A stretch of 64,000 nt of DNA from WTXA01 sp964415195 (lineage in GTDB: Bacteria > Bacillota > TC1), in contig CAYPYD010000006.1 of the NCBI GenBank assembly GCA_964415195.1, forward strand, positions 25,866 to 89,865, in the 5' to 3' direction. Shown piece by piece: positions 27,234 through 35,284 of the stretch. The notes under the pieces are model-generated. The model saw only the letters and a list, made by a program, of their open reading frames with translations. It was not told where the DNA came from and did not search any database. A program made the position numbers and the translations under genes. Numbering within the stretch: position 1 is the stretch's first letter; every line of letters begins with the position of its first letter.

Positions 27234-27968
27234 TTAAATAACCATACCACCGTCAACTGTCAGTACCTGTCCAGTAATATAGGTATTTTCATCACTTCCT
27301 AAGTAATAGACTGCACTAGCTATTTCCTCAGGTTTTCCAAATCTTCCAAGTGGAATCTTACTGTTAGCTGCATCCTTGATTTCATCGCTTAACTTTGCAG
27401 TCATTACAGTCTCAATAAAACCAGGTGCAATTGCATTTACCAAAATATTTCTTGATGCAAGTTCCTTGGCTGCTGTTTTAGTTACTCCAATTAAACCAGC
27501 TTTAGCTGCCGCATAATTAGCTTGACCTATATTTCCAACAAGACCAACAACAGAAGCAATATTAACAATACGACCACTTCTTTGTTTAGCCATATGTTTA
27601 GCAGCAAATTTAAGTGTATAGAACGCACCTTTAAGGTTAGTATCTATAACTGCGTCAAATTCCTCGTCCTTCATTCTAAGTAGAAGACCATCTCTGGTTA
27701 TTCCTGCATTATTTACCAAGACATCGATTGAAGAGAACTCTGCAACTGTCTTGTCGATCATTTCAGCAACTACTTTGCTATCTCTAATATCTCCATATAG
27801 CAGAAGAACTTTAACACCGTTGCCTTCAAGTTCTTTTTTAACAGCTTCTGCCTCTTCTTCTCCGAAAAGATAGTTCAAAGCTAGGTTATAGCCGTTCTTG
27901 CTGAATTTTTCTGCAATAGCTTTTCCTATACCGGTTGTTCCACCAGTAATAAAGACTACTTTTCCCAT
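27234..27968 (-). CDS. fabG: 3-oxoacyl-ACP reductase FabG
   Basis: NADPH-dependent short-chain dehydrogenase of 244 residues. It has the cofactor motif ITGGTTGIGKAIA, the NNAG motif at about residue 86, catalytic Ser near 138 (NIASVVG) and YAAAKAG near 151-157, and ends with GGMVI. It reduces 3-oxoacyl-ACP in the elongation cycle. It lies between fabD and fabF with one base to fabD, and has a strong AGGAGG ribosome site. Confidence 0.96.
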   Translation of the reverse strand: MGKVVFITGGTTGIGKAIAEKFSKNGYNLALNYLFGEEEAEAVKKELEGNGVKVLLLYGDIRDSKVVAEMIDKTVAEFSSIDVLVNNAGITRDGLLLRMKDEEFDAVIDTNLKGAFYTLKFAAKHMAKQRSGRIVNIASVVGLVGNIGQANYAAAKAGLIGVTKTAAKELASRNILVNAIAPGFIETVMTAKLSDEIKDAANSKIPLGRFGKPEEIASAVYYLGSDENTYITGQVLTVDGGMVI

Positions 27969-27969
27969 A

Positions 27970-28893
27970 TTAACCTCCTAAACTAGTTAAAGTTTTTTCT
28001 AAAGTTGCCAAATTATTTACATTATATACTTTGTATTCGTATGGCATTCTCTTTAAGAAACCGGCCAAAGTCTTACCTGGCCCAATTTCAATAAATGTAT
28101 CTACCCCTGAATCAAGTAACTTGATCATAGTATCTACCCATAATACAGGTTTCATTACCTGTCTGGTAAGTAAATCCTTGATAGCCTCAGGATTCTCCTC
28201 GATATCAGCAATTGTATTAAAATATACTGGTATCAATGGCTTTTTAATTTCTACATCCTTCAGCAATTCTCCAAGACCAACACTTGCTGATTTTAATAAT
28301 TTTGTATGAAATGGAGATGAAAGATTTAGAGGTATTACTCTAGCCCCAATTTCTTCCAGTTTTGGAATGGCTTTTTCAACCCCTTTTACATCTCCTGATA
28401 TAACTATTTGATCCAATGAATTAAAATTTGCAGGAACAACAAAATCACCTGTAATTGAAATCCTTCTACAGATATCAATTACTTTTTCTCTGTCTGCACC
28501 AATTACAGCAGCCATTTTACCTTTTTGACCCTGTAACATTAATTCCCCTCTTTTTTCAACAAGTGGCAATGCAGCTTCTAATTTCAAGGCACCACTATAT
28601 ATTAAGCTGGAGTATTCTCCAAGACTAAGTCCAGCAGTAACATCTCCGATTACCTTGTGTTTCATAAAGACTCTAAGCATAGCTATTTCAGCTGATATAA
28701 TTGCGGGTTGGGTATTTCTGGTAATATTTAAATCATCTATTGTACCTTCCATAACCAGCTTGAGCATGTCTCTATTTAATGTTTCATTGGCAATTTCGAA
28801 AACTTCCCTTGCTTCCACGAAATTATCTACAAAATCCTTAGCCATTCCAACTGCTTGTACTCCTTGGCCTGGAAAAATTATTGCAGTTTTCAT
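27970..28893 (-). CDS. fabD: Malonyl-CoA:ACP transacylase FabD
   Basis: A 307-residue transacylase that loads malonyl groups onto ACP. Visible are the oxyanion motif IFPGQGVQAVGM, the nucleophile Ser in GLSLGEYSSL near residue 88, and the catalytic His in SSPFHTKLLKSA near 200. It is between fabK and fabG, and its product feeds FabH and FabF. Confidence 0.96.
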   Translation of the reverse strand: MKTAIIFPGQGVQAVGMAKDFVDNFVEAREVFEIANETLNRDMLKLVMEGTIDDLNITRNTQPAIISAEIAMLRVFMKHKVIGDVTAGLSLGEYSSLIYSGALKLEAALPLVEKRGELMLQGQKGKMAAVIGADREKVIDICRRISITGDFVVPANFNSLDQIVISGDVKGVEKAIPKLEEIGARVIPLNLSSPFHTKLLKSASVGLGELLKDVEIKKPLIPVYFNTIADIEENPEAIKDLLTRQVMKPVLWVDTMIKLLDSGVDTFIEIGPGKTLAGFLKRMPYEYKVYNVNNLATLEKTLTSLGG

Positions 28894-28912
28894 TTTATCC
28901 TCCTAGTAGGAA

Positions 28913-29845
28913 TTAGCAATATTTTTTTAATACTTCTAATCCTTGATTATATATTTCTTCAACGATTTCCTTGGCTGATTGTTTCTTGCAGACCAAACCG
29001 GCAATTTGACCGGCCATCAATGCACCACCAGCAATATCACCTTCTCTAGCAGCTTTTTGTAGTTTACCTACACCAAGTGCTTCAAGTTCAGCAATTGAGG
29101 CTCCATTTTTTTCTAACTTTATAAATTCTCTGGCTAATTTATTTTTTAATGCACGTACAGGATGACCTGTAACTCTACCCGTTACTATAGTATCAGTATC
29201 TCTTGCCTTAAGGATTTGTTCTTTATAGTTTTCATGAACTGTACATTCGTTGGCTACTAGAAATCTAGTCCCTACTTGAACACCATTTGCACCTAACATA
29301 ACAACAGCTGCAAAACCTCTACCATCTGCAATTCCACCTGCAGCAATAACCGGAATGTTGACTGCATCAACTACTTGAGGCAAAAGAGCCATAGTAGTCA
29401 ATTCTCCAATATGACCACCTGCTTCCATACCTTCAACAACAACTGCATCAACACCAAGTTTTTCCATACGAGTAGCTAGTAGTACACTTGGAACTACTGG
29501 AATAACCTTAATATTATTTTGATGCCAGCCTTCTAGATACTTCTCTGGACTACCTGCACCTGTAATAACTATTGGCACTTTTTCTTCAATAACAACTTTG
29601 GCTACTTCATCAGCAAATTCGCTAAGCAGCATAACATTAACAGCAAAAGGTTTGTCTGTCATTTTTTTTGTCTTGATAATTTCTTGACGTACAATTTCAC
29701 CAGGTGCACCACCTGCTGCAATAACACCTAAGCCACCTGCTTCAGAAACAGCTGACGCCAAGGATGAGTCCGATATCCAGGCCATTCCACCTTGAATGAT
29801 TGGATATTTAATATTTAGAAGCTTTTCTATAGTTTTGTCAAACAT
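28913..29845 (-). CDS. fabK: Enoyl-ACP reductase II FabK (FMN)
   Basis: A 310-residue FMN-dependent, TIM-barrel enoyl-ACP reductase that completes each elongation cycle. Typical segments are PIIQGGMAWISDSSLASAVSEAGG, VNVMLLSEFADEV, AGSPEKYLEGW, AGGIADGRGFAAVVMLGANGVQVGTRFL. It is FabK, not the FabI type, so the organism should be insensitive to FabI-directed inhibitors unless a second reductase exists elsewhere. It is separated from acpP by a small hairpin. Confidence 0.95.
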   Translation of the reverse strand: MFDKTIEKLLNIKYPIIQGGMAWISDSSLASAVSEAGGLGVIAAGGAPGEIVRQEIIKTKKMTDKPFAVNVMLLSEFADEVAKVVIEEKVPIVITGAGSPEKYLEGWHQNNIKVIPVVPSVLLATRMEKLGVDAVVVEGMEAGGHIGELTTMALLPQVVDAVNIPVIAAGGIADGRGFAAVVMLGANGVQVGTRFLVANECTVHENYKEQILKARDTDTIVTGRVTGHPVRALKNKLAREFIKLEKNGASIAELEALGVGKLQKAAREGDIAGGALMAGQIAGLVCKKQSAKEIVEEIYNQGLEVLKKYC

Positions 29846-29873
29846 TATGTTTATTCCTCCAGTTAATAGGAAA

Positions 29874-29890
29874 ACGACCTTAAAGGTCGC
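29874..29890 (-). other. Intercistronic hairpin between acpP and fabK
   Basis: Six- to seven-base-pair stem, CGACCT/AGGTCG with a TTA loop on the minus strand, followed by TTTT and then CC. It may act as a partial terminator or a processing/stability element that raises acpP mRNA over downstream genes. Confidence 0.5.
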
Positions 29891-29895
29891 TTTCT

Positions 29896-30120
29896 TTATT
29901 TATGGCTTTCGATATAGTTAACGATATCAGCAACAGTAATAATGTTTGCTAGTTCGCTAGTGTCTACTTCAACGCCAAATTCTTGTTCTAAAACGTCAAC
30001 CACTTGCATCATATCAATTGAGTCCGCGTTTAAGTCGTCTTTTAGGCTAGTCTCCAATTTGATTTCGTCAATGTCTACGCTTAATTCCTCTGCTAAGATT
30101 TCTTTAATTCTTTGTTCCAT
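29896..30120 (-). CDS. acpP: Acyl carrier protein
   Basis: A 74-residue acidic protein with the 4'-phosphopantetheine attachment site DSIDMMQ (Ser near residue 36) and helical pattern EQRIKEILAEEL. It carries growing acyl chains for all Fab enzymes here and supplies octanoyl groups to LipB. It follows fabH with an AAAGGAGAG ribosome site. Confidence 0.96.
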   Translation of the reverse strand: MEQRIKEILAEELSVDIDEIKLETSLKDDLNADSIDMMQVVDVLEQEFGVEVDTSELANIITVADIVNYIESHK

Positions 30121-30138
30121 TTTTCTCTCTCCTTTAAT

Positions 30139-31104
30139 TTACATTTTTATTAACAAAGATCCCCATGTAAAACCTCCACCAAAACCAACTAAAATTACAA
30201 GGTCTCCGGCTTCAACAAGTTTCTTTTGTCTTACTTCACTAAGTGCGATAGCAATGCTACCAGCGGATGTATTACCAAATCTATCAACATTTATGTAGAA
30301 CTTATCTTTTAATTTATCATTTTTATCTATTGCATAGTCGATTAATCTTGTATTTGCCTGATGAGGTATTATCATTTTAATATCATCGTAATTATAGCCA
30401 GTTCCTTCAAGGACCTTATCAATTGTATCCATAATCACTTGCTTTGAAAATTTAAAGACCTCTCTACCATCCATTGTCATCTTGTTAGTATCATTTTCAT
30501 TACTAACAAAAGGATTGTCAACCGGTAACGCTTTTAAGACCAGGCTTCCTTTCACATCATCTCTAGAACCAAGATATGAATTAATTATACCTGGTTCTTC
30601 GGAACTTTGAAGTACTACAGCACCGGCACCATCTCCAAAAAGAACTGCTGTTCCACGATCAGTAAAGTCTAAGGCTTTTGACATGACTTCTCCACCAATA
30701 ACCAAGGCTTTTTTTACTTTTCCGTTTTCCAGAAATTCTTTAGCAATACTTAAAGCGTACATAAAACCTGAACAAGCAGCACTAATATCAAAAGCAAAAG
30801 CTTTGACTGCTCCAATTTTCTTTTGAACTAAGCATGCTGTTGAAGGCATGAATGTATCAGGAGTCATGGTAGCAAAGATTATCATATCAATATCTTCTGC
30901 CTTAAGCCCACTATCTTCTAAAGCCATCAAAGCTGCCTTTGTACCTAAATCCGAGGTGTTTTCCCCTTTAGAAAAATATCTGGTTTTTATTCCTGTTCTA
31001 GAGCTAATCCATTCATCATTAGTTTCCATGATGCTTTCGAAAAATTCGTTAGGCACCTGATTATCGGGAACATAAAAACCTGTTCCAATAATTTTTCCGT
31101 ACAT
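30139..31104 (-). CDS. fabH: 3-oxoacyl-ACP synthase III FabH
   Basis: A 321-residue initiating condensing enzyme joining acetyl-CoA (or branched acyl-CoA) with malonyl-ACP. The catalytic Cys is in FDISAACSGFMYAL near residue 112, the His in IPHQANTRLIDYAI near 248, and the Asn in FGNTSAGSIAIAL near 278. It is in the acc/fab operon between accA and acpP. The acyl-CoA preference cannot be read with confidence from sequence. Confidence 0.97.
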   Translation of the reverse strand: MYGKIIGTGFYVPDNQVPNEFFESIMETNDEWISSRTGIKTRYFSKGENTSDLGTKAALMALEDSGLKAEDIDMIIFATMTPDTFMPSTACLVQKKIGAVKAFAFDISAACSGFMYALSIAKEFLENGKVKKALVIGGEVMSKALDFTDRGTAVLFGDGAGAVVLQSSEEPGIINSYLGSRDDVKGSLVLKALPVDNPFVSNENDTNKMTMDGREVFKFSKQVIMDTIDKVLEGTGYNYDDIKMIIPHQANTRLIDYAIDKNDKLKDKFYINVDRFGNTSAGSIAIALSEVRQKKLVEAGDLVILVGFGGGFTWGSLLIKM

Positions 31105-31121
31105 ATTTCCTACTTCCCCAA

Positions 31122-32069
31122 TTACTCAAATTTCCCAAAGGCTCTGAACCGCTCATATCTATGATTCAATAATTCTTCCTGGCTTAGTAATTGTAATTCT
31201 TTAAGTTCTCTTAACATAACTTCTTTAATGTTTCCTGCAACCATAGCAAAGTTCTTATGTGCTCCACCTACAGGTTCTTCAATTATACCATCAATTACCT
31301 TAAGTAATAATAAATCATTAGCAGTAATTTTCATAACATCAGCAGCTTCTTGAGCTCTCGTGCCATCTTTCCATAGAATACTGGCAAAACCTTCTGGTGA
31401 AAGTACTCCATATATACTGTTTTCCAACATATATATCTTATTGGATACAGCAACTGCCAAAGCACCACCACTACCTCCTTCACCAATGATGAAAGTTAAT
31501 ACTGGTACTTTTAAACCTGCCATTTCCATAAGGTTTCTAGCTATAGCTTCTCCTTGACCTCTTTCCTCTGCTGTCACCCCACAAAATGCTCCTGGAGTAT
31601 CAACAAAAGTTACAATAGGTCTTCCAAACTTTTCAGCTTGTTTCATTAAACGAAGTGCTTTACGATAACCTTCAGGTGAGGGCATTCCAAAGTTTCTGTA
31701 AATATTGTCCTTAGTGTCAGTACCTTTTTGCTCCCCTATAACTGTAACATTCATACCATTAAGGCTTGCTACACCACCAACTAAAGCTTTGTCGTCACCA
31801 AAATATCTATCTCCATGGAATTCAATAAAGTCATCAAAGATCTCATCAATATATTCCAATGAGGTTGGTCTTTTTTGTTCTCTTGAAACTAAAACTCTAT
31901 CCCAAGGTGTCATTTCATCAACAATTCTTTTTTCCATTTCTTGGATTTTTTGTTCTAGTTCCTTTATTTGATCTGTAAAATCGATTTTTTCATTGTTTTC
32001 AATTAACTTTAGTTCATTGATTTTCAATTTTAACTCATCGATTTTTCTTTCTTTTTCTTTAATTGTCAT
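31122..32069 (-). CDS. accA: Acetyl-CoA carboxylase carboxyltransferase subunit alpha
   Basis: A 315-residue subunit with an N-terminal coiled coil (about 1-60, rich in Glu, Lys and Leu) and a crotonase-fold core (FHGDRYFGDDKALVGG, FVDTPGAFCGVTAEERGQGEAIA, GEGGSGGALAV). It joins AccD to transfer CO2 from carboxybiotin to acetyl-CoA. Its ATG lies 11 bases inside the end of accD, so the two subunits are translationally coupled. Confidence 0.97.
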   Translation of the reverse strand: MTIKEKERKIDELKLKINELKLIENNEKIDFTDQIKELEQKIQEMEKRIVDEMTPWDRVLVSREQKRPTSLEYIDEIFDDFIEFHGDRYFGDDKALVGGVASLNGMNVTVIGEQKGTDTKDNIYRNFGMPSPEGYRKALRLMKQAEKFGRPIVTFVDTPGAFCGVTAEERGQGEAIARNLMEMAGLKVPVLTFIIGEGGSGGALAVAVSNKIYMLENSIYGVLSPEGFASILWKDGTRAQEAADVMKITANDLLLLKVIDGIIEEPVGGAHKNFAMVAGNIKEVMLRELKELQLLSQEELLNHRYERFRAFGKFE

Positions 32070-32952
32070 CTTGCACCTCCTGATGAAGAATTAAAATCCT
32101 AGATAGAAGTGCCTTCATATCCTTCCTGGCAACGATAGTATCAATAAATCCCTTTTCTTTAAGAAATTCAACTGTTTGGAATTCATCAGGAAGTTTTTGC
32201 TTGATTGTTTGTTCAATTACTCTCTTACCGGCAAAGCCAATTAATGCTCCTTTTTCCCCGATTATTATATCTCCAAGCATAGCAAAACTAGCTGTAACCC
32301 CTCCAGTAGTCGGGTCGGTTATTACTGTAATGTATAGACCACCTGCATCAGAAAATCTTTTGATAGCACTGCTGGTCTTGGCCATTTGCATTAGAGAAAT
32401 AATACCTTCTTGCATTCTAGCACCACCAGAAGCTGTAAAGATAATTAACGGCAATTTTTCAGCCATAGCTTTTTCTATTGCTCTTGTTACTTTCTCTCCA
32501 ACTACGCTACCCATACTGCCCATCATGAAATTACTATCCATAACCCCTATAACCACCTTAGTACCATCAATAGTACAGGTTCCCGTTACAACTGCTTCAG
32601 TAATACCACTTGATTTTTGATAACCGGCAATTTTCTCTAGATACCCTGGGTAATCCAAAGTATTTACTGAGGTCATATTCTTATCAATCTCAACAAAGGA
32701 GCCTTCATCTGCAATCATCTTAAGTCTGTCCACATTACCTATTCTAAAGTGATGTTCACAATGCTTACATGAATTTAGATTATAAGCTACTTCTTCTGAG
32801 TAGAGTTTTTCCCCACAAGATGGACATTTTATGAAAAGATTATCAGGTATGTAAGGTAATTCCTTTTCTACCCTTTCTTCTCTATTCACTTCATCTTTTG
32901 TGTGAAGCTCAATATATTTTAAATTCTTTTTAAATAGATCACCTATTGGCAT
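32059..32952 (-). CDS. accD: Acetyl-CoA carboxylase carboxyltransferase subunit beta
   Basis: A 297-residue subunit with an N-terminal zinc ribbon (CPSCGEKLYSEEV then CKHCEHHF, near residues 39-67) and a crotonase-fold domain (FTASGGARMQEGIISLMQM, DPTTGGVTASFAMLGD). It binds malonyl-CoA/acetyl-CoA with AccA. It is one base after accC and has a GGAGG ribosome site. Confidence 0.97.
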   Translation of the reverse strand: MPIGDLFKKNLKYIELHTKDEVNREERVEKELPYIPDNLFIKCPSCGEKLYSEEVAYNLNSCKHCEHHFRIGNVDRLKMIADEGSFVEIDKNMTSVNTLDYPGYLEKIAGYQKSSGITEAVVTGTCTIDGTKVVIGVMDSNFMMGSMGSVVGEKVTRAIEKAMAEKLPLIIFTASGGARMQEGIISLMQMAKTSSAIKRFSDAGGLYITVITDPTTGGVTASFAMLGDIIIGEKGALIGFAGKRVIEQTIKQKLPDEFQTVEFLKEKGFIDTIVARKDMKALLSRILILHQEVQDDN

Positions 32953-32953
32953 A

Positions 32954-34294
32954 TTATTCCTCCATTACAGTGCTTATGAAACTGGTATTGAATTTGCCGA
33001 GCTGGTACTCTTTTGTACCAAGAATTTTAAATTGATAGGCGATATTTGTATCGATACCTTCAATAATAATTTCTCCCAAAGCTCTTTGCATTTTATTTAT
33101 AGCTTCATCTCTGTCTTTTCCATGAACAATCAATTTACAGATCATAGAATCATAATATGGTGGTACAAAGTAACCTGTATAAATACAACTATCTATACGA
33201 ACTCCATTACCTCCCGGGAAGAATAGACGTGTTATTAAGCCAGGGCTTGAACGGAAACCTTCCTCTGGTTTTTCTGCATTGATTCTACATTCGATTGCAT
33301 GACCGGTGATTTTAATGTCATCTTGTGTGTATTCCAACTTTTCTCCGGCAGCAATCTTGATTTGTTCCTTAATCAGGTCGACTCCTGTTACCATTTCTGT
33401 TACAGGGTGTTCTACCTGAATTCTAGTATTCATTTCAATAAAGTAATGTTTTCCATATTTATCTACTAAAAACTCTACTGTGCCTGCGCTGAAGTAATTT
33501 ACAGCCTTGGCTGCAATTACAGCATCTTTATAGATAGCTGCTCTTACTTCATCACTTATTAAAGCTGGTGATTCTTCAATCATCTTCTGGTGTTTTCTTT
33601 GGATTGAGCAGTCTCTCTCACCTAAGTGAATTGCATTCCCGAATTTATCAGCAAGAACTTGAACTTCTATGTGTCTTGGTTCTTCAATGAATTTTTCCAA
33701 GTAGATTCTATCATCCTTAAAGGCCATTTCAGCTTCTGATTTAGCCTGATGATAAGCATGATCCAATTCGATTTCGTTATAGGCAATTCTCATACCTCTA
33801 CCACCGCCGCCGCCGGATGCTTTTATCATGACCGGATAACCTACTTGTTCACCAAGAACTTTTGCTTCATCCAGGTTATTAAGTACACCTTCGGATCCCG
33901 GTGATATTGAAACACCTGCAGCCATCATAATTTCCTTGGCTTTGGCCTTGTTACCCATATTTTCTATCATCTCGGATGTTGGTCCAATGAAATTAATGTT
34001 ACACTGTTCGCACATTCTCGCAAAAGCAGCATTTTCTGATAGGAAACCATAACCTGGATGAATTGCTTCAGCTCCAGATAATATAGTTGCATTTAAGATA
34101 TTGGAAACATTAAGATAACTATCCTTGGAAGGGGCCTTGCCTATACATACTGCTTCATCTGCAAGTTCCTTATGGAGAGCATCCTTATCACCTGTTGAAT
34201 AAACGGCTACTGTTTTAATACCCATTTCTCTGCAGGCTCTTATTATTCTGACAGCAATCTCTCCTCTATTGGCAATCAATATTTTTTTAAACAT
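32954..34294 (-). CDS. accC: Biotin carboxylase
   Basis: A 446-residue ATP-grasp enzyme that carboxylates biotin on AccB. Evident motifs are MFKKILIANRGEIAVRIIRACREMG, the glycine-rich ATP loop KASGGGGGRGMRIA, EKFIEEPRHIEVQ and FIEMNTRIQVEHPVTEMVTG. Its ATG shares the A of accB's TAA stop, so it is tightly coupled to accB. Confidence 0.97.
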   Translation of the reverse strand: MFKKILIANRGEIAVRIIRACREMGIKTVAVYSTGDKDALHKELADEAVCIGKAPSKDSYLNVSNILNATILSGAEAIHPGYGFLSENAAFARMCEQCNINFIGPTSEMIENMGNKAKAKEIMMAAGVSISPGSEGVLNNLDEAKVLGEQVGYPVMIKASGGGGGRGMRIAYNEIELDHAYHQAKSEAEMAFKDDRIYLEKFIEEPRHIEVQVLADKFGNAIHLGERDCSIQRKHQKMIEESPALISDEVRAAIYKDAVIAAKAVNYFSAGTVEFLVDKYGKHYFIEMNTRIQVEHPVTEMVTGVDLIKEQIKIAAGEKLEYTQDDIKITGHAIECRINAEKPEEGFRSSPGLITRLFFPGGNGVRIDSCIYTGYFVPPYYDSMICKLIVHGKDRDEAINKMQRALGEIIIEGIDTNIAYQFKILGTKEYQLGKFNTSFISTVMEE

Positions 34295-34764
34295 TATTTT
34301 ACTCTCACTTTAAATAGTTTTTGGCCGAATTCAACCATGTCTTCGTTTTTAACTAGTATTTCCAATATTTCTCCGTTTAATTCAGATTCAATTTCATTCA
34401 TTAGCTTCATAGCTTCAAGAATACATACTACCTGTCCCTCTTCAACCATTGAGCCCACTTTTACAAATGGTTCAGATGCTGGATTTGAAGCACTATAGTA
34501 TGTTCCTACTATAGGAGAAGTAATGTAGGCTATACCACTTTCTTCTTGTGACTCAGCTGCTGCTACTCCACTATGTACTGGTACATGCGCTTGTGCTGCT
34601 TGTGCATGAGCTGGTGCTGATACATTATAAGCTGGCGCACTTTGCATAACAACTTTTGCTTCTTTAGAAATTTCTACCATTCCCTCTTCTGTTTCTACTA
34701 CTAATTTGCTAATTGAAGATTCTTCAAGTCTGTCAATTAGTGTTAAAATATCTTCTAATTTCAT
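34294..34764 (-). CDS. accB: Biotin carboxyl carrier protein
   Basis: A 156-residue carrier. The C-terminal biotinyl domain has the biotinylated Lys in VCILEAMKLMNEIESE. The middle is a flexible linker rich in Ala, His, Pro and Gln (about 50-75). It is the first enzyme gene of the cluster. Upstream are a terminator hairpin (34824-34851) and a 45-codon ORF, so its expression may depend on read-through or on a promoter in the short gap; none is obvious. Confidence 0.96.
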   Translation of the reverse strand: MKLEDILTLIDRLEESSISKLVVETEEGMVEISKEAKVVMQSAPAYNVSAPAHAQAAQAHVPVHSGVAAAESQEESGIAYITSPIVGTYYSASNPASEPFVKVGSMVEEGQVVCILEAMKLMNEIESELNGEILEILVKNEDMVEFGQKLFKVRVK

Positions 34765-34823
34765 TTCATACTCCTTTATTTTTTTGTTATTATATTCGTT
34801 TTTTTAGATTATCCTATAAAGAC

Positions 34824-34851
34824 AAAAAACTCCTAGAATAAATCCTAGGAG
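34824..34851 (-). terminator. Terminator or attenuator upstream of accB
   Basis: Stem CTCCTAG/CTAGGAG (34845-34851 with 34830-34836), followed on the minus strand by six T. It ends 60 bases before the accB start and overlaps the stop codon of the 45-residue ORF. Confidence 0.75.
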
Positions 34852-34982
34852 AAATTAACATTAAGTTGAGATAGCACACTGAAATCATCTTTGCCTTTGG
34901 CAAAGATATCGAATTTGGCTCTGATTGCTACGTCCAACATGCCCTTTAAAAGGGGTGTTTTAAGCAAATCGTTTAGTCTCAT
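34845..34982 (-). CDS. 45-residue small protein or leader peptide upstream of accB
   Basis: Starts at ATG 34982-34980 with a near-ideal ribosome site (AAGGAGGA, eight bases before) and runs to a TAG at 34847-34845. The product starts MRLNDLLKTPLLKGML and ends with QLNVNFS. It is amphipathic and slightly basic with no Cys. Inside the reading frame lies a 9-bp hairpin (ATCTTTGCC/GGCAAAGAT), and its stop codon is in the stem of a T-tailed terminator. It could be a small protein or a leader peptide controlling entry into accB. No family is recognised. The strong ribosome site is the main support; I cannot show codon conservation. Confidence 0.6.
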   Translation of the reverse strand: MRLNDLLKTPLLKGMLDVAIRAKFDIFAKGKDDFSVLSQLNVNFS

Positions 34983-35089
34983 GAAAATTCCTCCTTAAAG
35001 AAGAATCAGCCTTATTCTCTTGCTTGGTAATAATAATAAATAATAACGTGTTTTTTAAAGCTTTGAGAACACTAATTTATATCCTTCTT

Positions 35090-35121
35090 TTAGTACTAAT
35101 ATTTAGTTTTACTTTACTAAA
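35090..35121. promoter_or_regulatory. Candidate operator region of the acc/fab operon
   Basis: Perfect palindrome TTAGTACTAA (35090-35099) followed by the inverted repeat TTTAGT-8-ACTAAA (35102-35107 with 35116-35121). The TTAGTA half-site recalls the FapR operator, but the spacing differs from the Bacillus consensus and no fapR gene is in the window. Confidence 0.35.
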
Positions 35122-35178
35122 CTATATCCTATCTTTCAATATTTTTCTATCACTCCTTTCTTTATTAAAATAAAACCT

Positions 35179-35206
35179 ATACCAACAATACACCTATTGT
35201 TGGTAT
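35179..35206 (-). terminator. Hairpin after lipA, weak terminator
   Basis: Twelve-base-pair perfect stem ATACCAACAATA/TATTGTTGGTAT with a 4-base loop, 79 bases past the lipA stop. The downstream T-run on the minus strand is short, so termination efficiency is uncertain. Confidence 0.5.
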
Positions 35207-35284
35207 AAATCATCTATTCCTTTATATATTAAATTAGTTAAATACTTCATAATCTTCATTTGCTTAATTATTATAGCATATTTT

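Larger units (their letters stand above)
34983..35284 (-). other. Intergenic region between lipA and the 45-residue ORF
   Basis: About 300 AT-rich bases. It contains a hairpin after lipA (35179-35206) and a cluster of TTTAGT/ACTAAA half-sites at 35090-35121 that could be a regulator-binding site for the acc/fab operon. No confident -35/-10 pair could be chosen. No further ORF with a ribosome site was seen. Confidence 0.5.

Noticed and set aside
32201..32620. A 139-codon frame antisense to accD
   Set aside because: The minus-strand accD is unmistakable in the same place; the antisense frame has no family pattern.
35090..35121. A confirmed FapR operator
   Set aside because: Half-sites match but the spacing does not fit the Bacillus consensus, and no FapR gene is present, so it is only listed as a candidate operator.
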